A stretch of DNA of 64,000 nt. Origin: Hawksworthiomyces lignivorus (lineage: Eukaryota; Ascomycota; Sordariomycetes; Ophiostomatales; Ophiostomataceae). Location of the stretch: NCBI GenBank assembly GCA_002917075.1, contig NTMA01000038.1, forward strand, positions 289,526-353,525, given 5' to 3'. Below the pieces are notes generated by a model, which worked only from the letters and a program-made list of their open reading frames with translations, searched no databases and was not told where the DNA came from. The position numbers and the translations under genes are program-made. Positions 12,039 to 23,818 of this stretch are shown piece after piece. The stretch's first letter is position 1. Every line of letters begins with the position of its first letter.

Positions 12039-14290
12039 CTAACCATCCAGCCCCAGTCTCGCTAGCAAGCTGTCAATCTTGGCTAGCAGTATCTGAAAGT
12101 TTTGAGAGTCTGAATCGAATTCATCCTCGACCACCTCGCCGTCTAAAGTGCGTATGACACCTGCAGGAAGGCCTTCCAGAGTTTTATTCTCGGGAGTAGT
12201 AGCGCTAGTGGTGATAACACTAGAGGGAGTAGTAGCACTGGATGGTATACCACTGGCATTTTCATTGTCCCTAATGCCTTCTGCTACTATTCCGTCGGCG
12301 GGAGAGCCATTTTTCTGCTCCCGCGCTCTTTGATCACTCTCCAGCCCCTCTGGGACTTCATTTTCGCCATTATCGTTCTCTTCAATGTCAGAAAGTGCCA
12401 TGTCCTCGAACCTTAGCCGAAATCTCTCTGAGAGAAAATACCGGATGTCATCCACTAACTCGATAGAGTCTGTCTCTTGCCGGCCCTTGATTCGATTCGC
12501 ACTCTCCAAGACCAGATCAGCAAAGGCCTCTTGATCTATGTAGTGCTCAAGTCGTTCTGCTAAAAATCTCGCGGCGAACTCTTCTAAACGCTGCACCCGC
12601 AGATCCCATGCAGCGCGCATAACTTCATAAATGTTGATTTCATAACTCCCTTTGTCGTCTGCTCTGGTGCTTTTCTCTTCAGATCCCGCCTCTTCTCGAG
12701 TCGGGTCATTCAGAACATTGCGGTTGCCACTTCCCAATGTACTAATTATGACTGCCGCTTTGGATTTAAGCTTCTCCAAAAATAGCATGTCTGCCATGTA
12801 GAGCACATCGAGTGCTAGATCCAACGGAATATCTGCCTGTTCAGTGTATAAAAACGACAGGACGATTTCTAGAACTTCTGGCGCACAGTCAACTGAAATG
12901 ATACGCAAATGGCTGGAGGCTTGGGCTTCAAGGAATGCACTCGAGAACATTGTCTGAAAATAATCGGAACGGACTAACAGCGCCCTGTGTGCTGGATAAA
13001 GAACTGAGCGGCGCGGCTTCTTGGCTATTGGATTTTGTGTCACTTTTTCTTTTGAATCGATGCCATTTGGGCTTGAATCGTCTGCAGTGGGCAGTCTGAA
13101 TGAAGATGCTGCACTGTTGGTTTCCGCTGTTGGTCCTATAGGTATGCTGTTTGTCCGTGGAGATGTTGTTTGTGCCATCTCTTCCTCCTCCAACTCTTCA
13201 TACAGCAGCTCATCTGCACACAACAAGCAGTCGGCAAAAATGAAATTGTCGCGTGGCCACTTGACTTCGTTCACTTTGCTTTTCTCGACGACCATCTTGT
13301 TTCCGATAACATGTTGTCGGAAGAAAACACCCACCTGCCGCTGCGCTCGCTCGATTTCGTCCTGGTATCGTTGCCGCGCTAGGCGCCTGTCGTTTCCTGA
13401 TAACAGCGCTTCCCACAACTGTTCGACTTCTAGATGCTTTGTGATTCTATCAATGCCTCTAAAGACTTCCTCATCGTCGGACAAAGTGGCTGTATGGGTA
13501 GTCAAGTCGTCTAGGTAGATGTAGTGCAGCACAAATCGGAATGCTGCAGCCGGAACCAGGTTAGACAGCTTCCATGTCTCCATTTCCGGCGCCTCTCTTA
13601 ATTTGCGTTGGAAGTAAGGTGTCCTTGCTGCTAGTAGAAATTTGTGCAGCTGGAACTCCTCGCCCATGAGACCTGGACCGGCACTTGCCGTCAACGTAAT
13701 GTCAGACGTCTTGGGCGTCTTGCGTGATAAAAGCGATGTAATGTGAGATGACCATGGCTGCAGCGGATCAGAAGACTTAGAATAGTCATATGCCAAGAGC
13801 AGGTTGCGAATGCGGTCATTGAGCGCATTGTAGAGACAGCGTTCACCCTGGAAGGTGTTCCTCTCAGCTAAAGCACCTATGAAAGCCAAGAAGGTCAATG
13901 GGTATGCAGATTGGCGTGAGTATTTATAGAGAAACAAACCTGATTCCAATAATAACCGGGCTACTTCATAATGGCCGCATAAACTTGCCTACATGTTACA
14001 TTAGAAAAAGGACACGACCGTAGCTCTCTTGCTGTGATTTTCTTCGCCTCGCGCTGAATCAAACTCACAATAATCAGTGGCGTGTAGTCGAACTCATCTT
14101 TGCCGTTGATGTTAACACCAGCCGAAATGTAGTTCTGACATTGTTTCAGGTCACCTCGGCGACAGGCTTCTAGAAAATTGTTGAAGTCTTCTGACAGATC
14201 TAGTGGATTTTCTTCCCGCAATACACCACTGTTGATCATTTCATGCTCCTCCTTCAGTTTCATCTCGAGCTGACCCTTTGCCATAGCCAT
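12039..14290 (-). CDS. Ankyrin repeat and double BTB/POZ protein (Btb3/ABTB1-like)
   Basis: Probable substrate adaptor for a Cullin-3 ubiquitin ligase, by analogy with S. pombe Btb3 and animal ABTB1. Exons 14290-14069 and 13988-12039 (minus), donor GTGAGT, acceptor TGTAG, phase 0, give 723 aa. The intron splits an ankyrin repeat: the exon 1 end DEFDYTPLI joins SLCGHYEVARLLLESG in exon 2. A first BTB domain lies around residues 155-260 (DITLTAS, FQLHKFLLAARTPYFQRKL) and a second around residues 400-490 (LYPAHRALLVRSDYFQTMF, then LEIVLSFLYTEQADIP). The C-terminal 120 residues are acidic and Ser/Thr-rich, then end in a hydrophobic helix-like tail (FQILLAKIDSLLARLGL). It is divergent from the NimA-type kinase gene, about 0.9 kb away. 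Confidence 0.88.
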
Positions 14291-15232
14291 CTTGTCAATA
14301 AGATATTTTCATTCCCCGCTATGAGTTGTGTTCCTTTTTCCCTCTCGTTGCTGAGTTTGCTGTTCTATCGTTCTTTGCCGAAACGCAGATGACAAATCCA
14401 AAGGCGAATGTAGCCAGTGGTATCTGAAAGCAGGACGAGATCGCTGAAAATTGCTGAAGATGAGAAGTGAAAGGGGTCCAAAAAAGAAAGAAAATGAACG
14501 AAAGAATTCTAAACTGTCCAAAATGAAAATAAAATAAAATATTATACAAAAACACAAGGAAATCTACGGATGCTCCAAGTAAATTGAACCAGACTCTGTA
14601 GATATGAGAAAACGGAAAGGGTCCTACGGGAGTCGCCTCCCAATGGACCGCTGGAGTTCGAATGGACCATCTATGAGAGCCTTCGTGATGGGAAAGCCAC
14701 CCCACTAACCCCGCCAGTTAGCCACTGGAGAATGCTCATCATTAATTCCGAGAGCCGGGAGCCAATCCACGTGACAAAAAAGGCGTAACCAAAACATGTC
14801 ACGTGTTGGTTGCTATGGTAACGTCGATTCACTCCGTAAACATGTCACCTGCCTTCTAGTTCTCGGTGGGCTCACTAGACACAAAGAGGCTCAAGCCTAT
14901 TTTTTATTATCGTCATTTCCGTTTTATTACTTTTGCCTCAAACTCAATCCCAATATTCGGGTTTGTTGCAAGACAGCAATAAACGTGATATTGTCTGTAC
15001 TAACCTTTGATACAGCACGACGACCTCACCGACAGCGACAGAATCCCGACACCGTCTCCGACCTCGACATCATTCAGCAACAGCCGACAAGAATACTGTA
15101 GATCTACAGTCCACACTCATTTGTTCTTGCTTTGAATTTTTGTTTTTTTCCTTTTGCCGTTCTTTCCTCTTTGCCAACACTTTTTATATTCCGGTTGCCC
15201 GCCCTGGACAATTGACTTTGCTCTATGCCAAA
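14291..15232. promoter_or_regulatory. Bidirectional promoter between Btb3-like and NimA-like genes, with two CACGTG boxes
   Basis: Divergent genes share about 940 bp. Two perfect CACGTG palindromes (E-box/Cbf1-type, bHLH targets) lie at 14768-14773 and 14800-14805, only 32 bp apart. A (C/T)-rich 5' leader precedes the kinase ATG. The motif match is direct; that a bHLH factor binds is inference. Confidence 0.45.
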
Positions 15233-17858
15233 ATGGCGGAAAGTGACCAGAAGTATGAAGTGTTGGAGAAGATCGGTAAGAACACACTCCTTTCCCATGA
15301 CAGATTTACTTTTTCTTTTATCTTTGAGATAACTGACAACTAACTGGAAAACAAACTCAGGTCATGGCTCTTTTGGTGTGATCAGGAAAGTTCGCCGAAA
15401 GGCGGATGGCATGATCCTCTGCCGGAAAGAGATCAGCTACCTGAAAATGTCCCAGAAGGAGAGAGAACAGCTCCACGCTGAATTCCAGATTTTGTCCACT
15501 TTACGGCATATCAACATCGTCGGCTACTACCATCGCGAGCACCTCAAGGCGACACAAGATTTGCATTTGTATATGGAGTACTGCGGCAACGGCGATCTCG
15601 GCCGAGTCATTCGCGATCTTGGCCAGAAAAATCAATATGCTGAGGAATCGTTCGTGTGGAGCATCTTCGCCCAGCTAGTGACGGCCCTGTATCGATGCCA
15701 TTATGGAGTCGATCCGCCAGAAGTCGGCAAGAACGTCTTGGGTCTCGGTGTTACAGCTAAGCCAAAAGTGCCAACCGGAGGCGTGACTATTCTCCACAGA
15801 GATCTCAAACCAGAAAACGGTATGCAGAGATTACCAGATGGAAAGACATATCAGGAGCGCTCCAAGAAAAAGAAGCTGACAATATTCGCAGTGTTCCTCG
15901 GCGAAGACAATTCTGTTAAGCTGGGTGATTTTGGTCTGGCCAAGATGATTCAGTCACATGATTTTGCCTCAACCTACGTCGGCACTCCGTTTTACATGTC
16001 TCCTGAAATCTGCGCGGCTGAAAAGTACACGCTGAAGTCTGACATATGGTCACTCGGCTGCATCATTTATGAACTCTGTGCACGCGAACCACCATTCAAC
16101 GCCAAGTCTCATTACCAGCTTGTCCAGAAAATCAAGGAAGGCAAACTAGCGCCGCTTCCCGTCGTCTATTCACCCGAATTATGTGCTGTCGTGCGTGACT
16201 GCTTGAAAGTGAACCCGGACCGCCGACCTGACACAGCGACGTTGCTGAACCTGCCTGTTGTGCGCTTAATGCGAAAGGAGAAAGAGGTCGTGGAGCTGAG
16301 CAAGATGCTCAAGGCCAAGGAAGAGCAGCTAAATAAGCGGATACGAGATTTGGAGCGCAAGTCCGAGTCGGACAGAGTTCTTATGCGCCAAGAGATTGAT
16401 GCAATCGTGCGCCGCGAGTGGGAGGTCAAAGCCCGTCTTGAGATTGACCGCTTGGTTAATGCTGAGTTGGATCAGCTGCAGAAAAAATTCGAGGAAGAAG
16501 TTCGCGCTCGTGTTGAGAAGGAGTTGGCTGAGGCTCAAAAGAACATGGTTTCTGCGGCTCCTACTTCCGGGGTTGATGAAGCCGCACTGCTGCAGATGCC
16601 ACCACCTCACCTTCCTCCACCCACCTCACTAGCGTCCTCTTCGGGTGCAGAACTATCTTCGTCTATCTGCAAATCAGATTACCTGCACTCATCGATTGGT
16701 GACGGCGACTTCCCCTCAACAACTGATATCACTGAGCTATCTATCGACGAATCCCTAATCCAGCCAACCTCAGCTGCAGCAGTGACAGCCGCTTGCTCTA
16801 ACGGAAACGTTGGTGCCGCAACGGGGCTCATGGCTTCGGCTGCTTTAAATAAAAAGCAAGGCCCTCATCCACAAACCCGTACGCCATTTGCACGGGCACA
16901 GACTATGTTTGCTGGCACGCCAATGGATGTTGAAATGGCATCCCCGTCTCCCATGGCCATTGCGTCACTCTCTCTGTCGCCGCGCCGGAATGCTGCGACA
17001 AAGGCACCAGCCGCGAATCCTGTGAATATCTTTACTGCACCTGCTGGCCAGGAAGCTGTAGGCTCGGATGATCTGAGATGGAACGGCGCGCGGGAGCCAT
17101 CGGGCAACACATCGGATTGGGATTCAGATGACGAAGTGACCGTTCCTTCGCCTACTCGGATGATCAAATCTAGGAAGAATCCATTCGCCGCAAACAAGAA
17201 GCTGCAACAACCACAACAGACCCAAGCACCAGCACCACTGCAACAACGCCCCGGTATTCCAACTCAGAAGTCCGCACTAGCACTTAACCGGGCTACTCGA
17301 CCCAAGGGCACAGAAGGCACCACCACTAAGGTTCTTGGATCCGCTGATGGTGGTCTTCGAACAGCAGTGAGTGGTGGAGCACTTCGAGAACGCTGTGTAT
17401 CGCCGAGCCGGAGGCTGAGTAAAATTCCATCGGCGGCCAACCTGGGTTCTGGTAACAACAGCGATGCCGTTGATGGCGGTCGCGGTTTGACGCGGAAAGC
17501 ATCCTTCAGCCGAAAGGAGAGTGGCGAGACACTGCCATCACAGCAGCAACAGCCACAACAGCCAAGTGTTACAGGCTTGGTTAGTAAGCAAAAGCCGGGA
17601 ATTCGGGGCCGAACTCTGGTTGAATTGCAACAGGCCCGTGCTGGTGGCCGGCCTCTTAGTGCTGTTATGGACAATAACAACGGTGGGAACGTCAGTCCGA
17701 AGCGGCCGTTCCGGGAACACGCCTTGGCGGCCAATCGTGGCAGCTTCGAGCCGCCGGCAGTATGGGACCCAGAGCAGGATGACATGCCAAGTCCATTCCT
17801 CGTGCGGCGTAAGGTTGTTAGTGTTCCTGTTGCTGGTGCTCCTGGTGCGAAGGCATAG
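15233..17858 (+). CDS. nimA: NIMA-family serine/threonine protein kinase (G2/M regulator)
   Basis: Mitotic-entry kinase of the NIMA type. Three exons: 15233-15275, 15361-15819 and 15892-17858, giving 822 aa. The first intron interrupts the glycine loop (EKIG then HGSFGVIRKV). The catalytic domain spans roughly residues 8-290 with Lys37 (CRKEI), HRDLKPEN around 160-167, DFGLAK and the activation segment STYVGTPFYMSPEICAAEKYTLKSD. The family-specific loop GVDPPEVGKNVLGLG before HRD is the fungal NimA form. A coiled coil (about 295-395) and a long Ser/Pro/Gln-rich tail with a terminal basic region follow. The second intron (15820-15891) is 72 nt with no stop in frame, so an unspliced reading would insert 24 residues between HRDLKPEN and FLGEDNSVKLGDFG; known NimA proteins have none there. 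Confidence 0.93.
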
Positions 17859-18501
17859 ACCGAAAAAACACGCCTTCTACAATGACTGCTTATATGTGGC
17901 AACCAGCCACGCACTTACACGCTCTGTCGTAGAGGCAGGCACAACTAGCATATTCGCTCCTTTTAATTTCATTTGTCTACCGGAGTGAGGTGATGTGATG
18001 GTAAAGATATCTGGAATGATGACGAGAATTGAAAAATGGTATACAGGGAAGCACTGGCTTGGATTAAGGGCGAGATGGCAAGAGATAATTAGCATATGGC
18101 TGTACCAACACAATTGGCCATACTTTAATCGATGTTTCTGTCTCCTTTACACTCAGTCTTGTAATTTTATTCTGGACTTGCGTTTTCGATGTTTGAAGGC
18201 GAGGGATAAGTGCACGGCGTCTTTTGTTTGGTTTCTGGTTCCTTGAATTTATTTTTTATTTTCTATGCTTATGACCCCGATGATTGATCGTTCGAGGAGA
18301 GGTCTTTTTACTGCACATGGTATAGAGAGGCGAAAAGATAGTATTGGCTTTTCACTCGTAGCCAGTGATCCGTCTTGCTTCGGTCTTGTGGATAAGAGAT
18401 TAAGCTCTCTTAATTAGCCCTTGCGGAAGGTCTGCCCATTGCTACTCGCTAATGTAAAGCGGCAGCCCGGCAATCATCAAATAACCTGAAGGTACCTAAA
18501 A
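17859..18501. other. Intergenic region between kinase gene and tRNA
   Basis: About 640 bp of kinase 3' sequence and tRNA upstream flank. No supported coding sequence. Confidence 0.4.
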
Positions 18502-18599
18502 GGGGCTTTAGCTCAGCGGTAGTAGCGTGAGATTGCAGTGCTTGGAAATCCCTTTTCCATTATATCTCAAGGTCGTTGGTTCGAATCCGACAGGCCCCT
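18502..18599 (+). tRNA. tRNA-Cys (anticodon GCA) with a 25-nt intron
   Basis: Cloverleaf folds by eye: acceptor GGGGCTT pairs with AGGCCCC (one G-U), anticodon stem TGAGA/TCTCA, anticodon GCA at 18535-18537, T-arm GTTGG TTCGAAT CCGAC, discriminator T (18599). The intron is 18539-18563, one base 3' of the anticodon as canonical. The D-arm GCTC..TAGC has only three good pairs with a C-T mismatch at the fourth. A Pol III terminator (TTTCTTTTT) follows from 18599. Confidence 0.9.
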
Positions 18600-20162
18600 T
18601 TCTTTTTGCCCTTCTAATAGATCACCGAAGTGTCTTGGTATTGGTATTGGTCTTATTTCCTTCCTGTACGCCATAAACTGTTAAGGAAAGCCTAGCTGAT
18701 TTCTTATTCCCCTGGAATTTTTCTAAAGGTAACAAATACGCACATAGCTCTATTAAAATTAAATTCCACCGGGCAGTGGGCATTGCTTGGAAGGCTATGT
18801 GGAAACCTCATGTATAGAGCTGGGAGAAGGTAAACAGAGGAAATGCATCGCTTACCAATGTCCTAGCGGCCTTTACTATCGAGATAGGCTTCGCCCTCAT
18901 CATGGCGTGGCGCCGACAAAGACGCCGTCTTCGGCAAGATCTCCTACCTCTAAAATACAGCCAACCATGCCGATTTCTCTGGCCCCTTGTCAGTCAACTC
19001 TAAATTCAAAGATTGCATCGTGTGAAATATAAGAGAACTTCATGTGCAGCACAAAGTGTCTAGCGCAATTCGTTTGGCAGAGGCGTAGGCACATCCAACA
19101 GAACGGCTCTTATTAGAAGGAAACGTAGTTAAGAACCTTGGCTTACTAGGTTTTACGAAACTGTTGGAGGTATACCGTTTTCAGCCTTACATAAGTTTGG
19201 AACTCAAACAGTTGATACTATTGAGAGCTAGTAGACATCACCACAGCGAGGAGCAGAGAATCTGTTCTCATGCCTACTTTGAATGCTTCTACGGGAGAGT
19301 TTTGGTGGATTAGAACACCCCACTTTTATTCCTGACATGCTAGTACCTCGAGCAACACAGCGCTAACAATAGTGTGAATATAGGGCGAAAGAGTGATATT
19401 CCCTGTTTATCTCGCCTTTTTACTTACCTTCGCGATATGAGTGAGATATTCCATCCTTATGTGATCACCGATCTTCAACCGTTTCTTGATGTAGATATCG
19501 GAACATGTATTGTGCGCTGTACTTTCAGCTCTCTTGGATATTGGCTCAGCTCAATGTGGAACAAATTCTGGCTTGGGTGAGGACAGCATGTCTTGGCGAG
19601 CTTTGGAGGCTCTTGGCACGCCGCAAGCCAGAGACAAGTCTATGTTTTCAGGTGGCATTGCTGGATGCCCAGACCGACTAATGGTTGACTTTTGCGTATT
19701 TTGGTCGGTTTTACATTACCTTTGCGGCGAGGGATGGAGAGCCTAGGACGCACCAAGGGGGGTCTTATTCCTTGTTGAAGCAAAACTGACGTCACCGGTG
19801 TTGCCAGCTCTCCCCTGCCAACAGCCCCCATGAGGTGAGCACGCATCCCTTTGCTTGGCTGCATCCATCGGCCGACAGTGGGATGTTTGCCTTGATGTCT
19901 GTAAAAGTGTTATATAATGCTCCGTATACCCTTGTTTCCTTTTTTGGTTGGAGGCACTCATATTTTTTTATGTTTTTTTTTTTTTTGCCAATTGCAAAGC
20001 TACAGTGTGGTATTATACGTGAAGTTGATGCGATTTTGGTGCAGAGGTAGCAAAGCTGCCTGACATATGGAATAATCTCAAGCGAATTCGTGTGAAGTCG
20101 GACAACATCGTGCCATTCCTCCATCCAGTTGTTTACTCTGCACCCTCTTGTTGTGCCTGATT
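18600..20162. other. Intergenic stretch before phospholipase D
   Basis: About 1.6 kb with no frame I can support as coding. It contains the tRNA terminator at its left end and a 15-nt T tract at 19972-19986. The right end should hold the phospholipase D promoter. Confidence 0.45.
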
Positions 20163-23111
20163 ATGGCTGGCAGTGAAGGAAAGAGCCACGGCACGCTAGC
20201 CGACAAGTTTAAGCACCCATTTCGTTCCATCGAAGAGAGGCTGGATAGCACGCATCTGCGCGACGCCAAAATCCATCTCATTCACAAGAAGTGCGACTTG
20301 GACTCTGTTATAGGACCCCTTGGAATTTGTATACTCGCTTTTGAACCTCAGGACTGACTGCCTCATGTAATTATAGACACCAAATTGGGAAGCTAGGGAA
20401 TCTGGTAAGCTTGTTAGGTATTTTCATATCACTGTTGGTCACGTCTTTTATCCTCATCTAACCTGCCAGTTCAACCCCCAACATCGCCACGACGAGGAAC
20501 ACGAAAAACAGTGCGACGAAAAGCGTACCAAGATATGCGAGTCTCACCGCTTCCAGTCCTATTTCCCCGAGCGTGATGGCAATCTGGTCAAGTGGTACGT
20601 CGACGGCCGTGACTATTTTTGGGCCGTATCCGTCGCTCTCGACAAAGCTCGCGAGACGATCTACATTGCTGATTGGTGGCTGTCGCCGGAGCTGTTTCTG
20701 CGCCGGCCCCCGTACTTCAACCAAGAATGGCGTCTGGATCAGGTGCTTAAACGCCGCGCCGAGGCCGGCGTAAAGATTTACGTCATCGTCTATCGCGAGG
20801 TTGAAGCTGCCCTGACTTGTAATTCCGAGCACACCAAGCACGCTCTGCAAGCTCTCTGCCCTGAGGGCACGCCCGGCTATGGCAACATCCGTGTCATGCG
20901 GCACCCTGACCACAATGTCCTCGAGAATGCCGCCGATATGACATTTTATTGGGCGCACCATGAAAAGTTTATTGTCATCGACTACGAGACGGCATTTATC
21001 GGCGGGCTGGATATGTGTTTCGGCCGCTGGGATAGCCACACACATGCGCTGGCTGACGTGCACCCTGAGGGCATCGTGAATGAGGTCTGGCCTGGCCAGG
21101 ATTTCAACAACAACCGCGTTAAAGACTTTCAAAACGTGCGAGACTGGAAGCAAAATGAGCTCAGCAAGACCGAGAACGGCCGCATGCCGTGGCACGACGT
21201 CTCCATGGGTCTCGTGGGCCCCTGTGTCTACGACATCGCGGAGCACTTTGTCCTGCGGTGGAACTTTATCAAGCGGGACAAGTACAAACGCGATGCGCGC
21301 TTCGATTGGCTCATGCTGCGTGGTCGCGAGGGCAACGACGAAGACTTGGTCGGCGTGCAGCGGCCGGACCACCCCGTTGGTGACTACGTGTTGCACCCCA
21401 TCAAGCCGCTCGAAGACATCCCCGAGCTCCATCCCGATCAAGGCACCATCCGAGGCCAGGTCGTTCGTTCGGCTGCGGACTGGTCCAGCGGCACTCTGAT
21501 CGAGCACTCGATCCAAAACGCATACAGCGAGCTCATACGCAACGCCGAGCACTACGTTTATATCGAAAATCAATTTTTCATCACGGCCACAGGCAATGAA
21601 CAGTCCCCCATCCATAACACCATCGGTGCTGCCATCGTCGACACAGTTGTCCGCAACTCCGAGCGTGGAAAGAAGAACTTCCGTATCATCGTCTTGATCC
21701 CTGCGGTACCTGGCTTTGCGGGAGACCTGCGGGAAGATGCCGCGACGGGCACGCGTGCCATCATGGACTACCAATACAAGAGTATCTGCCGTGGCCCACA
21801 ATCTATCTTTGAGCAGATACGCGCCCGCGGTGTAGATCCGATGAAGCATATCTTTTTCTTCAACCTGCGAAACTATGATCGCCTGTGCAAGACGCCAGCT
21901 ATCAAGCGCATGGAAGTGGAGTCAGGTGTCTCGTACCAAGAAGTGCAGCGGGCGGAGGCGGAGGAGATCATGGGCGAAGGCATCCACGGCGCGATTGATG
22001 TGGAGGGTGGCCGTGACGTGCATATGGGACGGGCAAAAAACCAAAAGAGGGCCGAAGAGGCGGACGACTTCAGGAAGGACAGCCAGAAACCAGACTACCT
22101 CGAACATGCCACTGATATCAAGCGGAGATTCGAGGCACAACGCCAGCGTGCAGACGAGCTGTCAACCGGAGCGACTGGAGAGCGACAGGGAGAGAATGGC
22201 CTGGCGACGTTATCCGGCTCAGACCGTGCCAAAGGCAAAATGCCCGAGCACATGAGTGGAGAGATAGACGTCAGTCCAAGTGTGGCCAAGCATGCTATGG
22301 CTAGTGAGGACTCGCTGGTAAATGAGCCCTGGGATGGCGACCCAAAAGACGAGGTCGAGAATTGGATCCAAGAAGAGCTGTATATCCACTCTAAGCTGCT
22401 GATTGTCGACGACCGTTATGTCGTGTGCGGCAGCAGCAACCTCAACGACCGCAGCCAAGTGGGAACGCACGACAGCGAGCTGAGCATCGTGCTCGACGAT
22501 GCTCGGAAGCTGCCGTCGCACATGGACGGTGAGCCCTTCGATGCGGGCTACCACGCCGCTACGCTGCGGCGCTATCTGTGGCGCGAGCACCTCGGCCTTC
22601 TACCAGCGCAAGACCTGGATGGCACAAACGATCCCAACTCGCAGCCACCCAGCGTAGACTCACCCAACGACGTCCGCGACCGGGAAGACGATCCTACCTG
22701 GAAGTTTGTCGAAGACCCCTTGAGTGACGAGTTGTGGGAGACGTGGACCGAGCAGGCGACGACGAACACGGAGACGTTCCGGCATCTATTTCATGCAGAC
22801 CCAGACGATCATGGTATGTTTTCTTCTCCTTCCAATGCTCTAAGCTCGCCCTTTATCATTGCATCTTTCATATCTTGCTAACGTTGTGGATTTTAGTCAA
22901 AACATTCAAGGATTATGATCGCTATATGCCGTCTAAGGGCATTTCACCAGGCCACATCTTCGATCAGTTCCTGCCACCAGAAGACATCCGCACAAAGCTC
23001 GATAAGATTCGGGGCCACCTTGTGTGGATGCCCCTTGATTTCTTGAAAGATAGTCCGATGGCTGAAATGGGTCTCCAAGTGAACCAATGGACTGAGAGCG
23101 TGTATGCATAA
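20163..23111 (+). CDS. Phospholipase D with two HKD motifs
   Basis: Hydrolyses phosphatidylcholine-type lipids to phosphatidic acid; membrane signalling and trafficking. Two HKD half-sites are clear: HHEKFIVIDYETAFIGG near 20960-21010 and IHSKLLIVDDRYVVCGSSNLNDRS near 22385-22455. Around the first are ADWWLSPELFLRR and IRVMRHPDHN; the GG/GS motifs are in place. Major exon 20470-22813, then 22897-23111 after a GTATGT...TTTTAG intron. No PX or PH domain is seen, so it resembles the shorter fungal PLD type. The 5' end is uncertain: the ATG at 20163 opens MAGSEGKSHGTLADKF, but its frame closes at 20357. Joining either from 20306 directly, or from 20290 via a small exon 20377-20404, to 20470 keeps the phase. 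A charged insertion (about residues 480-560) carries Lys/Arg/Glu-rich sequence. Total length about 900-910 aa. Confidence 0.88.
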
Positions 23112-23818
23112 CGAAAAGGAGAGGGTAAAAAAAACAGGTTGGGCTGCGTAGAAACATCTGCCTTACATCTTCAGATGGCTAAAAAGTCAAATGCCGTGGT
23201 TTTCTTGGACACATGTAGCATGAAGGTTTCTTTCTTTCTTTGTTTCTGAATGAGAATTTGACTCCGTTAGTCTTGTTTGTATTATCCCTATCATTGGCTC
23301 TATCGTCATGCTGTTTGATGGTCTTCATCTCGAAACTAATCATACATTGGTAGTTATTGCACTGTAAGATACGTCGTGTTTTTATTGAACTATCTAGCGT
23401 GTGCCGAGGGCTATATTGCATAAAATTTACTGCGCTGTAGGCATGTTAACCACTAAATCAGTATCTTGGTGAAGTGACGATCGGCGTACGTCACGTGTAA
23501 AGTGTACTGGTACGCCGAATTACCCCTGAAACTGGAACCCCACTGTTTTTGGAGACTGGGAAGCTGTGCCCCTCCCTCCGTCTCCATCTTCCCTTTTCGG
23601 CTTTCGTCTTCTTCGTACTTGCTTTAGTGGATGCTGCCCCGTTGTCTTGACCGCTCTAATCGTCAACGCCTTTTTCTTGTAAATGTTCCCTCTTTTCTAA
23701 TCCTCTCTCTTTGCCATCCTCCTCTCTTGCTCACCTTCTTCACTTCCTGGGAGCTTCAATTCTCTGATTTTTCATAGTTATTTCCTCTCTTCATACTCTT
23801 CTCTAGCTCCGAAACAAC
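23112..23818. promoter_or_regulatory. Upstream region of the GLTP/HET-C2 gene with a CACGTG box inside an inverted repeat
   Basis: About 700 bp. An 8-bp perfect inverted repeat CGGCGTAC (23482-23489) / GTACGCCG (23510-23517) flanks a TACGTCACGTG segment whose CACGTG is at 23492-23497. The last 250 bp before the ATG are strongly pyrimidine-rich, typical of fungal 5' leaders. Confidence 0.45.

Noticed and set aside
20458..21849. 463-codon minus-strand open frame opposite the phospholipase D gene
   Set aside because: It mirrors codon structure of the HKD-bearing plus-strand frame and has no recognisable domain of its own.
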